DNA of 64,000 nt from JBKPHS01 sp046729975 (GCA_046729975.1 JBKPHS010000157.1:1-64000); one strand, 5' to 3'; shown: positions 1 to 7,927, numbered from the stretch's first letter. Translations and numbers: made by a program. The notes: generated by a model from the sequence alone, not told the origin.

Positions 1-443
1 GCCAGCGCGCGCGCGAGAGCCACGCGCTGGCGCTCGCCGCCGGACAGCGCCGCTGGGCGGGCCTCCCCGCGGTCGCGCAGGCCGAAGCGGTCGAGCAGCT
101 CGAGGGCGCGGCCGCGCCGCTCGTCGCGGGGCAGCTCGCGGAGCGCGTAGGCCACGTTCCGCCAGGCGCTCAGGTGGGCGAAGAGCGCGTACTCCTGGAA
201 GACGTACCCGCAGCGGCGCTCCTCCGGCGGCGTTGCCGCGCCCCTGGCCGTGTCGACCCAGACTTCCTCCCCGCACACGACCCGGCCGCGCTCGGGCCGC
301 AGCAGGCCGGCGACTATCCGCAGCACGGTCGTCTTGCCCGCGCCCGAGGGGCCCGCGAGGGCGAGGCAGTCGCCGTCCGCAACCGCAAGGCCGATGTCGA
401 GCTCGAACCCGTCGAGCCGCGCCTGTGCCTCAACGCGTAGCAA
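1..443 (-). CDS. modC: Molybdate ABC transporter ATP-binding protein, 3' part beyond window
   Basis: This is the ATPase subunit that powers molybdate import at the inner face of the membrane. The visible N-terminal ~147 residues contain a Walker A (GPSGAGKTT), a Q-loop region (YVFQEYALF) and the ABC signature LSGGERQRVALARALA just before the window edge. The best start is a TTG at 443 that overlaps the end of modB by 14 bases, giving LLRVEAQARLDGF. The reading frame continues off the left edge, so the C-terminal part (including any TOBE domain) is not visible. ModC is assigned rather than a generic ABC ATPase because modB and modA follow directly upstream in the same orientation. Confidence 0.85.
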   Translation of the reverse strand, partial: MLRVEAQARLDGFELDIGLAVADGDCLALAGPSGAGKTTVLRIVAGLLRPERGRVVCGEEVWVDTARGAATPPEERRCGYVFQEYALFAHLSAWRNVAYALRELPRDERRGRALELLDRFGLRDRGEARPAALSGGERQRVALARAL

Positions 444-1233
444 CGCCGAGCCCCTCGGACCCTCCGGCGAGCTTGACCGACAGAAGCAGCGCGAGCGAGA
501 CCGCGATCAGGACGGCCGACAGCCCCAGGGCGCCCGTGAAGTCGGTCGCGAACTGCTCGTAGATCGCGAGCGGAGCCGTCTGCGTCACACCCCGGAACGA
601 GCCAGCGAACATCAGCTTCGCCCAGAACTCGCCGAGCGCCCTGCCCCAGGCGAGTGCGAGTCCGGCGAGCAGCCCCTGGCGCGCGCTCGGCACCGCGACG
701 GTCAGGAACGCCCGTGCCTCGGAGGCGCCGAGCGTGCGCGACGCCTCCAACCAGCTGCGGTCGATCGCAGCGAACGCCGCCTGTGCCTGGCGCAGGTAGA
801 AGGGCGCGGCCACGAAGGTGAGCGCCACCACCACGCCGGCGGTCGCCAGCACAAGCTGGATCCCCGAGTCCTCCACCAGACTGCCGAGGATGCCGCGCGG
901 GCCGAGCGCCGCCAGCAGCGCGAGGCCGGCGACCGCCGGAGGCAGCACGAGCGGAAGCTCGATCAACGTGACGATCAGCGAGCGGCCGCGGAAGGACCGC
1001 GTCGCGAGCAGGTAGGCGGCCGGCGTGCCGACCAGGACCACGATCGCCACGGCGATCGCAGTGGTCTCGAGGCTGAGCCGCAGCGCCTCGCGGGAGCTCT
1101 CGTCGCCGAGGCTCGAGAGCAGCTCGCCCGGCCCCGTGTCGACGAACACGGCGACGATCGGCAGCGTTAGGAAGGTCAGGGCGACCGCGAGCGCCGCGAC
1201 GAGCAGGACGGGGAACCAGCGGGCGCGGCTCAT
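430..1233 (-). CDS. modB: Molybdate ABC transporter permease
   Basis: A 267-residue integral membrane permease that forms the molybdate channel. It starts with a hydrophobic segment (FPVLLVAALAVALTFL) and has about six predicted membrane spans. The cytoplasmic EAA loop that docks on the ATPase is visible as EASRTLGASEARAFLTVAVP around residue 165, followed by GRALGEFWAKLMFAGSF, typical of the ModB/CysT family. The ATG overlaps the modA stop (ATGA) and the end overlaps the modC start, so translation of modA-modB-modC is probably coupled. Sulfate permeases are close relatives; the neighbouring modA-type binding protein and TOBE regulator favour molybdate. Confidence 0.9.
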   Translation of the reverse strand: MSRARWFPVLLVAALAVALTFLTLPIVAVFVDTGPGELLSSLGDESSREALRLSLETTAIAVAIVVLVGTPAAYLLATRSFRGRSLIVTLIELPLVLPPAVAGLALLAALGPRGILGSLVEDSGIQLVLATAGVVVALTFVAAPFYLRQAQAAFAAIDRSWLEASRTLGASEARAFLTVAVPSARQGLLAGLALAWGRALGEFWAKLMFAGSFRGVTQTAPLAIYEQFATDFTGALGLSAVLIAVSLALLLSVKLAGGSEGLGVATR

Positions 1234-1994
1234 CGCGGCGGCGGCCCGAAGCCGGCGTTTCGCAGCGCACGCCGGCCGGCGTCCGAGAGAAGGCCGTCGA
1301 CGAACCGCTTGGCCCCGCCGGGGTTCGGCGCCCCGGTCACCACGGCGGCGCCGTAGGCGACGTCCGGCGCGAGCCGCGGCGGCAGGTCTACCGCGCGGAC
1401 GCGACCGCCGCTCGCCTCGACGTCCGTGACGTAGACGAAGCCGGCGTCCACCGCGCCCTGACTGATCTTCCCCACGACGCCGGCGACGTCCGGCTCGTTG
1501 GACCGCACGTTGGCGAGGATCGCTTCGGACTCCCGCTCCCCGAGGCGGGACAGCACCTCCCGCGCGTATGCGCCGACGGGTACCGACTCGGCTCCCATCG
1601 CGATCGTCACGCCGGGCCTCGCCAGGTCGCCGATCGAGGCGACCTTCGACCCGCCTGCCGGCACGGCGACGACCAGCCGGTTGGACGCGAACACGACCGG
1701 TTCCCCGACCAGACCGTCGGCGTGGAGCCGGCCGGGCAGCCTCGTGTTCGCCGCCGCGTAGACATCGGGCCGCACGCCCTGGCGGATCTGGGCCGCGAGC
1801 TCGTCCGAGCCCGCGAACGAGAAACGGACGGCGAGGCCGGCGAGGTCCCGGCCGTAGGCCGTGAACGCCGTGTTCAGGGACGTCGCCGCTGACACGACGA
1901 GGGCGTCGCTCGAGCCGTTATCGGCGTCGTCGCCGCAGCCGCCGGCAAACAGGAGCACGACGGCGATCGCGATCGCCGCACGCGCGCCGGTCAC
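1230..1994 (-). CDS. modA: Molybdate-binding lipoprotein
   Basis: A 254-residue extracytoplasmic substrate-binding protein. It begins with a lipoprotein signal (hydrophobic stretch ending LLFAGGC, Cys at residue 20), so it should be anchored in the outer leaflet of the membrane. The mature part opens with LVVSAATSLNTAF, the usual ModA start in which the Ser residues contact the oxyanion. Further ModA-like segments are SFAGSDELAAQIRQG and the late VTGAPNPGGAKRFVDGLLS. It is the first transporter gene of the operon, overlaps modB by 4 bases, and begins at the 3' end of the HTH-TOBE regulator, which it also overlaps by 4 bases. Confidence 0.92.
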   Translation of the reverse strand: MTGARAAIAIAVVLLFAGGCGDDADNGSSDALVVSAATSLNTAFTAYGRDLAGLAVRFSFAGSDELAAQIRQGVRPDVYAAANTRLPGRLHADGLVGEPVVFASNRLVVAVPAGGSKVASIGDLARPGVTIAMGAESVPVGAYAREVLSRLGERESEAILANVRSNEPDVAGVVGKISQGAVDAGFVYVTDVEASGGRVRAVDLPPRLAPDVAYGAAVVTGAPNPGGAKRFVDGLLSDAGRRALRNAGFGPPPR

Positions 1995-2383
1995 CCGCCG
2001 CCGCGCTCCACCATCACGGACGTGGCCTTGACGGCCGCCGTGGCCGGAACGCCGGGAGCGAGCCCCAGCTCCTCGACCGCGTCGCGGGTGACCGCCGCGA
2101 TCACGCGGTGCGGACCGGCTTCGATCTCGACGAGCGCCATCACTCCGTCGGTCTCCACCGAGCGCACGACTCCGGGGAAGCGATTGCGCGCCGACAGCAA
2201 GTCGCCCGCCTCAGCCCTCGCCGGCCGGCGAGAGAGCCGTTCGACCTCGGCGCGCGGGACGCGCCTGCGGTTCGCGGAGTCGCGCCCCGTCCGCAGCCTG
2301 CCCGCACGCTCCCAGCGCCGGAGCGTGTCGGCGCTCACGCCGATGGCGCGAGCGGCCTCACCGATGGAAAGGTCATCTGTGAT
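1991..2383 (-). CDS. HTH (MerR/excisionase-like) regulator with TOBE molybdate-binding domain
   Basis: A small one-domain-plus-one regulator. The N-terminal part reads LSIGEAARAIGVSADTLRRW, an excisionase/MerR-type helix-turn-helix, and the C-terminal ~65 residues (from FPGVVRSVETDGVMALVEIE) form a TOBE/Mop domain that in this family binds molybdate or tungstate. Location directly before modABC suggests molybdate-responsive control of uptake. The start is problematic: the first canonical codon is GTG at 2338, which would delete half of the HTH. The frame is open up to a TAG at 2389 and contains no ATG, GTG or TTG in that stretch; an ATC at 2383 is the best position. Function is confident; the start is not. 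Confidence 0.72.
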   Translation of the reverse strand: MTDDLSIGEAARAIGVSADTLRRWERAGRLRTGRDSANRRRVPRAEVERLSRRPARAEAGDLLSARNRFPGVVRSVETDGVMALVEIEAGPHRVIAAVTRDAVEELGLAPGVPATAAVKATSVMVERGGG

Positions 2384-2393
2384 TGCCTAAGCA

Positions 2394-2405
2394 TTGCATA
2401 TGCAA
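2394..2405. promoter_or_regulatory. Perfect 12-bp palindrome upstream of the molybdate regulator operon
   Basis: TTGCATATGCAA reads the same on both strands and is AT-rich in an otherwise GC-rich background. It lies about 10-20 bases upstream of the probable translation start of the HTH-TOBE gene, where a -10 region or operator would be expected. Binding by that regulator (autoregulation) is inference. Confidence 0.45.
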
Positions 2406-2480
2406 GTAGTCGGTCGTCGGTAGTCGGTAGTCGGTAATCGGGGAAGTGGTCCTGACTACCGATTACCGATTACCGATTAC
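2406..2480. repeat. Tandem-heptamer inverted repeat A
   Basis: The left arm (2406-2440) is five heptamers of the form GTAGTCG/GTCGTCG/GTAATCG. The right arm (2454-2480) is almost four copies of the reverse-complement heptamer (GACTACC/GATTACC), separated by a 13-base loop region. The right arm runs into the 3' end of the MocR gene and supplies its last codons and its TAA stop (2470-2472). The same heptamer family recurs at 35972-36048. Confidence 0.85.
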
Positions 2481-3810
2481 TGGCCCTGACCGCCTCAGCG
2501 AGCGCGCCCACACCCCGCGGGATCGTCGCCTCCGGCAGGTGCGAGTACCCCAGCAGGAGCATCGGAGGCGCGTCCTGCGAGCCGACGCGAAAGTCGCTCA
2601 TGACGGGGAGCCCGACGCCGCGGCGCCTCGCATGCTCGCGAATCTCCTGCTCGTCGCGCCCGTCGGGCAGGCGGACCACCGCGTGCAGCCCCGCCGCGAT
2701 CCCTTCGACCACGGACTCCGGCAGCTCCTCCGTGAGAGCCTCGACGAGAGCGTCGCGCCGGCGGCTGTAGACGCCCCGCATCCGGCGGAGATGGCGGTCG
2801 AGCTCGCCGCGGGCGAGGAAGTCGGCGAGGGCGTGCTGCTCGACGTGCGCGGTCGACAGGTCGGCGAGGCGTTTCTCCTCGGTGATCGCCTCCAGCATGT
2901 GGGCCGGCACCACCAGCCAGCCCATGCGGAGGCCCGGAGCGAGCGTCTTGCTCGCCGAGCCGGCATAGACGACCCGGTCCGGCTCGAGCCCCTGGAGCGC
3001 ACCGACCGGTGCGCGGTCGTAGCGGTATTCCGCGTCGTAGTCGTCTTCGATGGCAATTCCGTCCGTGGTCCGGAGCCAAGCCAGCAGCGCCGTACGCCGC
3101 TCGGCTGCGAGGACGGCGCCGGTCGGGAACTGGTGGGCCGGCGTCACGATCACGGCTTCGACGCCGGTGCGGTCGAGATAGTCGACGCGGATGCCGAGCT
3201 CGTCGACCTCGATGGGCACCACCTCGAGGCCGGCGCGGGCGGCGATCCGTCGTTGCTCCGGATGCCCGGGATCCTCCACGCCGATCCTCTTCGCGCCCGC
3301 TGCGGCGAGAGCGCGGCAGACGATGACCTCCCCCTGCGAGTAACCCGTCGTCACGACGGTTCGCCCGGGCTCGGCGACGACTCCGCGCACCCGTCCGAGG
3401 TACTCCGCGAGCGCGGAGCGGAGCGGCTTCACTCCACGGGGGTCGCCGTAGTCGAGGTCCCTGTCGGGCATGGTGGCCAGCGCGTGGCGCATCGATCGGA
3501 GCCATGCCGCCCGCGGGAAGGCCGAGACATCCGGCCGGCCGAGCCGGAAGTCGATGCTCGGCCGGGCGACCGCGGCGGCCGGCGTCTCACTCGCGACGCT
3601 GAGCGCGGCCGCCTCCGAGACGCGCGGCCGCGACCCCTGCCGGGCCGCCAGGTAGCCCTCGGCGCCGAGCTGCGCGTACGCGCTCACGACGACCCCTCGG
3701 GAGACGCCCAGCTGGCGCGCCAGATCGCGCGTCGACGGGAGGCGCGCCCCGGCGTGAAGAGTCCCCGAGCGGATCGCCTCGCGGAGCTGATCCTCGATCT
3801 GGGCGGTCAT
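2470..3810 (-). CDS. MocR/PdxR-type GntR regulator with aminotransferase-like domain
   Basis: A 446-residue regulator. Residues ~1-75 form a GntR winged helix (REAIRSGTLHAGARLPSTRD, LARQLGVSRGVVVSAYAQLG). The rest is a fold-type I aminotransferase domain with the PLP-binding lysine in YAGSASKTLAPGLRMGWLV and NAG-like substrate-pocket positions replaced as is usual in MocR proteins. Such proteins sense PLP or amino compounds and usually control a divergent neighbour, here the gene at 3948. PdxR, GabR and other MocR subtypes cannot be separated from sequence alone, and no pdxST genes are nearby. The last four residues and the stop codon are encoded inside an intergenic heptamer repeat, suggesting recent change at the 3' end. 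Confidence 0.85.
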   Translation of the reverse strand: MTAQIEDQLREAIRSGTLHAGARLPSTRDLARQLGVSRGVVVSAYAQLGAEGYLAARQGSRPRVSEAAALSVASETPAAAVARPSIDFRLGRPDVSAFPRAAWLRSMRHALATMPDRDLDYGDPRGVKPLRSALAEYLGRVRGVVAEPGRTVVTTGYSQGEVIVCRALAAAGAKRIGVEDPGHPEQRRIAARAGLEVVPIEVDELGIRVDYLDRTGVEAVIVTPAHQFPTGAVLAAERRTALLAWLRTTDGIAIEDDYDAEYRYDRAPVGALQGLEPDRVVYAGSASKTLAPGLRMGWLVVPAHMLEAITEEKRLADLSTAHVEQHALADFLARGELDRHLRRMRGVYSRRRDALVEALTEELPESVVEGIAAGLHAVVRLPDGRDEQEIREHARRRGVGLPVMSDFRVGSQDAPPMLLLGYSHLPEATIPRGVGALAEAVRASNR

Positions 3811-3858
3811 CGAGCGAGGGCCGTTCCGGGAGAGGGCGAGGAGAAGCTCGACAGGCTG

Positions 3859-3919
3859 ACTGGTCTCGTTCAGAGGGCGAAAACTGGATCTTCCAATAGG
3901 ACCACTGGAAGCCTACAGT
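3859..3919 (+). promoter_or_regulatory. Putative MocR operator/promoter region
   Basis: The 137-base gap between the divergent MocR gene and the gene at 3948 holds three ACTGG boxes (3859-3863, 3883-3887, 3904-3908) spaced 24 and 21 bases apart in the same orientation. MocR regulators typically bind direct repeats with about two-turn spacing. A possible -10 (TACAGT, 3914-3919) follows the last box and a strong ribosome site (AAAGGA, 3935-3940) precedes the ATG at 3948. Assignment as operator is inference. Confidence 0.4.
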
Positions 3920-3947
3920 TCGTTCGAGGCTGAGAAAGGACGCGCGC

Positions 3948-4370
3948 ATGTACCACCCGACCATCCACCTCGAACTCGCCCGGCAGCGGCAGGCGGACCT
4001 GCTGCGAGAGGCGCGCCGACGCTCTTCCGGGCCGCCGTCCCTGCCAAGCGACAAGGAGGCTGCCGTGAGCATGCTCAACGACCTGACGATCCGCATGTCG
4101 CAGCCCGGCGACGCCGCTGCGCTGCGAAGGCTCGCGGACCTCGACTCGCGGAGGCAGGTCGAGTCCGGCGCCCACGTTCTGGCCGAGTGCCAGGGTGAGC
4201 TGGTTGCCGCGCTGCCACTCGCCAGCGGTGCGGCGATAGCCGACCCCTTCCGCCCGACGGCCGACGTGGTACGCGTGCTCGAGCTCCGTGCGCGTCAGCT
4301 GCGCGCCGCTGCGCAGACACGCGGCATCCTCAGGACGAGTGTTCCGGTCTGCAGGCCGCGCGAGGCGTGA
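3948..4370 (+). CDS. Small conserved-type protein divergent from the MocR regulator
   Basis: A 140-residue soluble protein, start ATG preceded by AAAGGA. The N-terminus (MYHPTIHLELARQRQADLL) is a basic amphipathic helix. The C-terminal ~80 residues (DLTIRMSQPGDAAALRRLAD, then VLAECQGELVAALPLASG and AIADPFRPTADVV) resemble the start of GNAT-like folds, but the acetyl-CoA loop (Q/R-x-x-G-x-G/A) is absent, so it is unlikely to be an active acetyltransferase. No function can be assigned. Divergent placement with shared boxes suggests it is the target of the MocR regulator. Confidence 0.65.
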   Translation: MYHPTIHLELARQRQADLLREARRRSSGPPSLPSDKEAAVSMLNDLTIRMSQPGDAAALRRLADLDSRRQVESGAHVLAECQGELVAALPLASGAAIADPFRPTADVVRVLELRARQLRAAAQTRGILRTSVPVCRPREA

Positions 4371-4451
4371 CCAGCGACGCTAGCGGGATGCAGCGCCCGA
4401 TTGCTGCCGGAGGAATTCGCCCCCGCACCCGACGCTCTGAGCGGGGAGCAG

Positions 4452-4524
4452 TGGAGCTGACGGGACTCGAACCCGTGGCCTTCGCGCTGCCAGCGCGACG
4501 CTCTTCCAGCTGAGCTACAGCCCC
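4452..4524 (-). tRNA. tRNA-Ala (GGC)
   Basis: The reverse strand folds into a complete 73-base cloverleaf: acceptor GGGGCTG paired with CAGCTCC, D-arm GCTC/GAGC, anticodon stem TCGCG/CGCGA with loop CTGGCAG (anticodon GGC), and T-arm ACGGG-TTCGAGT-CCCGT. The discriminator base is A, and CCA is not encoded. It sits 27 bases downstream of rsfS. A TAAACT hexamer at 4539-4534 could be its own -10 element. Confidence 0.95.
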
Positions 4525-4551
4525 CGAGCGGCCCAGTTTATCGTCCGCCAG

Positions 4552-4902
4552 TCAGCCCACGGACTCCACCGGCGCCTCTCCCCAGAGCTGCTCGAGCCGG
4601 TAGAAGGAGCGGGCCTCGGGGGTGAAGACGTGGACGACGACGTCGAGGTAGTCCATGAGGATCCAGCGCGCTTCTCGCTCGCCCTCCACCCGGCGGGGCA
4701 GGGCACCCTGCGAGTCCTTCAGCTCCTTGTGGATCGCGTCGTGGATCGCCTTGGTCTGGCGCTCGGTGTTGCCGGAGCAGATCACGAAGTAGTCGGTGTA
4801 GCCGACGACCTCCCGCAGGTCGAGAACGCGAATCTCCGTCGCCTTCTTGTCCGACGCGATCGCGGCGATCCGCTCGGCGAGGGCCGCGCTGCCGGCCGTC
4901 AC
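4552..4902 (-). CDS. rsfS: Ribosome silencing factor
   Basis: A 116-residue RsfS/Iojap protein, which binds ribosomal protein L14 and blocks subunit joining during nutrient limitation. The family hallmarks are all present: ATEIRVLDLREVVGYTDYFV, CSGNTERQTKAIHDAI, and the C-terminal WILMDYLDVVVHVFTPEAR, FYRLEQLWGEA. The start overlaps the nadD stop by 4 bases, so the two are translationally coupled, and nadD-rsfS is a widely conserved gene pair. Confidence 0.95.
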   Translation of the reverse strand: MTAGSAALAERIAAIASDKKATEIRVLDLREVVGYTDYFVICSGNTERQTKAIHDAIHKELKDSQGALPRRVEGEREARWILMDYLDVVVHVFTPEARSFYRLEQLWGEAPVESVG

Positions 4903-5516
4903 TCCGCGACCACCGGCGCGGACGCGCCGTAGAGATTCTGCGCGGCGATCAGGCTTGCCACCTCGTCGGGCACGAGGTAGCGAATCACGCCCTCGGCTGC
5001 TCGGCTCCTGACGAGGCTCGAGGAGATGTCGACGCGGGGCATGTCGAAGAAGGTCAGCCGGACGTCCGCGCCGGCGAGCGAGGTGACGCTCCGCCGGACC
5101 TCCTCGCGCCGATGACCGTCACGCTCGGCCACCGCCACCATCGCGAGCTGGAGCACCTGCTCCGGCGCGTGCCACCGGGGGAGCGCGGCCGCCTGGTCGG
5201 CGCCGAGGATCAGGAAGAGGTCCCGCTCGGGCGCCCGCTGTCTCAGCTCACGCAACGTGTCCACGGTATAGGACGGCCCGGGTCGATCTACCTCGAGACG
5301 TGACACGGCAAACCGCGGGTCCGAGGCGATCGCCAGCTCGCACATCCGGAGCCGGACCTCCGCCCCGGGATCCTGCTCGACGGGCCGGTGCGGAGCCTCG
5401 CCGACCGGCACCCAGAGGACGACGTCGAGCGCGAGTTGGGTGTGCGCCTCCTGCGCGCAGATGAGGTGACCGAGGTGCGGGGGGTTGAAGACCCCGCCGA
5501 AGATCCCGACCGGCAA
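4899..5516 (-). CDS. nadD: Nicotinate-nucleotide adenylyltransferase
   Basis: This enzyme transfers AMP from ATP to nicotinate mononucleotide in NAD synthesis. The nucleotidyltransferase motif GGVFNPPHLGHL lies at the very N-terminus and the second motif ISSSLVRSRAAEG near the C-terminus, as in other NadD enzymes of about 200 residues. A longer reading frame exists, but the domain begins immediately after TTG at 5516, which is preceded by GGGAG and lies one base after the proA stop. The 205-residue form is therefore chosen. It is followed by rsfS with a 4-base overlap. Confidence 0.93.
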   Translation of the reverse strand: MPVGIFGGVFNPPHLGHLICAQEAHTQLALDVVLWVPVGEAPHRPVEQDPGAEVRLRMCELAIASDPRFAVSRLEVDRPGPSYTVDTLRELRQRAPERDLFLILGADQAAALPRWHAPEQVLQLAMVAVAERDGHRREEVRRSVTSLAGADVRLTFFDMPRVDISSSLVRSRAAEGVIRYLVPDEVASLIAAQNLYGASAPVVAE

Positions 5517-5517
5517 G

Positions 5518-6789
5518 CTACTCCCGGATCTGGCCGCTGCCTTCGACCACGTACTTGTAGGTGCAGAGCTCGCGCAACGCAAGCGGGCCGCGCGCGTGCA
5601 GCTTCTGCGTGGAGTTGCCGATCTCGGCGCCCATGCCGTACTCGGCGCCGTCGGTGAAGCGAGTCGATGCGTTCACGTACACCGCCGCCGCGTCCACGTC
5701 CTCGGTAAATGCCTGGGCAGCCTCGTCCGACCCGGTGACGATCGCCTCCGAGTGGCCGCTGCCGTAGCGGTTGACGTGGTCGATCGCCTCATCGACCGAG
5801 TCCACCACCTTCACCGCCATCACGAGAGCGAGGAACTCGGTCGCCCAGTCCTCCTCGGTGGCCTCGTTGAGAGATGCCGCGAGGTCGCCCGCTAGCGCAC
5901 CCGTGCGGCCGTCGACCCGCAGTTCGACGCCCGACTCGCGCAACTCGTGTAGCGCGCGCGGAAGGAACTCGGGCGCGGCGTCGCGATGCACGAGGAGGGT
6001 CTCAGCAGCGTTGCACATGCTCGGGCGCTGCACCTTCGCGTTCACCGCGATCCGCACGGCCATGTCCGTGTCGGCCCCGGCGTCGACGTAGACATGGCAG
6101 TTGCCGGAGGCGGCATAGATCACGGGCACCGTGGCATAGCTCTTCAGGGCCGCCTTCAGGCCCTCGCCTCCGCGCGGGATGATCAGATCGACTACGCCCT
6201 CCTGCGTCGCCAGCTCGCGCAGCTCGTCGCGGCTGCCGCCGGACACGAGCGAGACGGCGGCCTCGGGCAGCCCGGCCGACGCGACCGCCGCGCGGGCGAC
6301 CGCCGCGAGGGCGGCGTTGGAGTGCGCCGCCACAGAGGATCCGCGAAGGACGATCGCGTTGCCCGACTTGATGCAGAGCGCCGAGCAGTCGATCGTCACG
6401 TTCGGGCGCGCCTCGTACACGACGGCCACCACGCCGAGCGGCACGAGAACGCGCCGGAGCCTCAGTCCGTTGTAGAGCGTGCGCTCCTCGATCTGCTCGC
6501 CCACCGGGTCGGGCAGGTCGACGATCTTGCGCACGTCCGCGGCGATCCCCGCCAGCCGCTCGGGCGTGAGCTTCAGCCTGTCGAGCAGCGCGGCGTCGAG
6601 CCCCGCTTCCTCGCCGGCCTCCATGTCACGCGCGTTCGCGTCGAGCACCTCGGCGGCGCGCTCCTCGAGCGCCGCCGCCATCGCCTCGAGTGCGGCGTCC
6701 TTGCGAGCGGTGTCGAGGCGAGCGAGCTCGCGGGACGCCTGCTTAGCCGCGGCGCAGACCTCCGCGACCGATGCGGTGCCAATTGCCAT
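5518..6789 (-). CDS. proA: Gamma-glutamyl phosphate reductase
   Basis: A 423-residue enzyme of the aldehyde dehydrogenase fold that reduces gamma-glutamyl phosphate to the semialdehyde with NADPH, the second step of proline synthesis. The catalytic cysteine is in QRPSMCNAAETLLVH. Other typical segments are VYEARPNVTIDCSALCIKSG, NAIVLRGSSVAAHSNAAL and the C-terminal GAEIGNSTQKLHARGPLALR. It follows proB, which makes its substrate, and precedes nadD by one base, so the genes are likely cotranscribed. Confidence 0.96.
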   Translation of the reverse strand: MAIGTASVAEVCAAAKQASRELARLDTARKDAALEAMAAALEERAAEVLDANARDMEAGEEAGLDAALLDRLKLTPERLAGIAADVRKIVDLPDPVGEQIEERTLYNGLRLRRVLVPLGVVAVVYEARPNVTIDCSALCIKSGNAIVLRGSSVAAHSNAALAAVARAAVASAGLPEAAVSLVSGGSRDELRELATQEGVVDLIIPRGGEGLKAALKSYATVPVIYAASGNCHVYVDAGADTDMAVRIAVNAKVQRPSMCNAAETLLVHRDAAPEFLPRALHELRESGVELRVDGRTGALAGDLAASLNEATEEDWATEFLALVMAVKVVDSVDEAIDHVNRYGSGHSEAIVTGSDEAAQAFTEDVDAAAVYVNASTRFTDGAEYGMGAEIGNSTQKLHARGPLALRELCTYKYVVEGSGQIRE

Positions 6790-6810
6790 GGCACAAGGGT
6801 ATCGGCCGCT

Positions 6811-6830
6811 TCGACCGTCTTCGACCGTCT
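6811..6830. repeat. Direct decamer duplication at the proB stop
   Basis: TCGACCGTCT occurs twice in tandem. On the minus strand the repeat starts within the proB TGA stop codon and extends into the 40-base proB-proA gap. There is no inverted second arm, unlike the hairpin repeats elsewhere in the window. Confidence 0.6.
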
Positions 6831-7927
6831 CAGCCCAGCACGAAGTAGTCGCGGTGCACCGCCTCCTCGCTCGCCCGCGGAAGGCGGTCCTGCACTTCGG
6901 CCGTCTTCATTCCCTTGATCTGGCGCAGCTCCGCGGCGGAGTAGTTGACGATGCCCTTGCCGACCGGGCGGCCGTTGCCGGCCGCACAGACCTCGACGGC
7001 GTCGCCCGCCTGGAACTCGCCGTGCACGTCCACGACGCCGACCGGCAACAGGCTCGTGCCGCGCTCCCGCAGCGCGCGCTCGGCGCCCTCGTCGACGACG
7101 ATGCGGCCCTGGGTCGGTTTCGCGTACTTGAGCCAGAGCTTGAAGCTCGAGACGCGCCCCGCCTGCGGGTGAAAGAGCGTGCCCTCGCGTTGGCCGGAGG
7201 CGGCGCGCGTCACGGTGCCGGGCCGGGTGCCGTTCGCGATCACCGCCGGGATGCCGGCCGCCGTGGCCATCTCCGCAGCGACCACCTTCGACCGCATGCC
7301 GCCGGACCCGAGGGGGGAAGCCGAGACGCCGATGTCCAGCGGCTCGAGCGTCTCGAAGTCGCGCACGTCGGACAGCAGCTCGGCGCCGGGATCGTCGCGC
7401 GGGTCGGCAGTGTGGAGGCCGTCGGTGTCGGTGAGGAGCACCAGCAACTCGGCGCCGAGCAGGATCGCCACCTGTGCGGCCAGGAAGTCGTTGTCGCCGA
7501 ATGAGATCTCGTCGGTGGTGGTCGTGTCGTTCTCGTTGATCACCGGCACGACGCGCCAGTCGAGGAGCCTGCTCAGCGTCTGGCGCGCGTTCAGGTAATG
7601 CGTGCGCGCGGACATGTCGAAGAAGGTCAGCAGCACCTGGGCACTCGACACGCCGCGCGCGGCGAGCAGCTCGTCGTAGGTGCGAAAGAGCTTGCCCTGG
7701 CCCACGGCCGAAGCCGCCTGCAGCTCGTCCATCGAACGGGGGCGCATCGCGAGCTCCATCAGCCGCATGCCGCGCGCGATGGCACCTGAGGTGACGATTA
7801 CCACCGAGTCGCCCCCGTCGTGGAGGTCGGCGGCCTGGTCGCAAACCGCGCCGATCACGTCGCGGCGAATCTCTCCCCGCTCGTCCGCGACGATGCTCGA
7901 CCCGAGCTTGATGACGACCGTTCGCAT
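6830..7927 (-). CDS. proB: Glutamate 5-kinase with PUA domain
   Basis: A 365-residue kinase that phosphorylates glutamate, the first committed step of proline synthesis. The amino-acid kinase domain opens with VVIKLGSSIVADERGEI and contains INENDTTTTDEISFGDNDFL and LLTDTDGLHTADPRDDP. The C-terminal ~75 residues (from GRIVVDEGAERALRERGTS) form the PUA domain found in full-length ProB. It lies between obg and proA in the common obg-proB-proA order. Its stop codon abuts a tandem decamer. Confidence 0.96.
   Translation of the reverse strand: MRTVVIKLGSSIVADERGEIRRDVIGAVCDQAADLHDGGDSVVIVTSGAIARGMRLMELAMRPRSMDELQAASAVGQGKLFRTYDELLAARGVSSAQVLLTFFDMSARTHYLNARQTLSRLLDWRVVPVINENDTTTTDEISFGDNDFLAAQVAILLGAELLVLLTDTDGLHTADPRDDPGAELLSDVRDFETLEPLDIGVSASPLGSGGMRSKVVAAEMATAAGIPAVIANGTRPGTVTRAASGQREGTLFHPQAGRVSSFKLWLKYAKPTQGRIVVDEGAERALRERGTSLLPVGVVDVHGEFQAGDAVEVCAAGNGRPVGKGIVNYSAAELRQIKGMKTAEVQDRLPRASEEAVHRDYFVLG

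Noticed and set aside
250..1170. Long plus-strand ORF opposite modB
   Set aside because: Antisense to a clear permease, no domain, Arg/Glu-rich shadow composition.
2406..2480. Heptamer repeats as a CRISPR array
   Set aside because: Units are 7 bases with no spacers, and the two arms are inverted, not direct.
4452..4524. tRNA-Ala as an integration site
   Set aside because: No integrase and no second copy of the tRNA 3' end was seen in the window.
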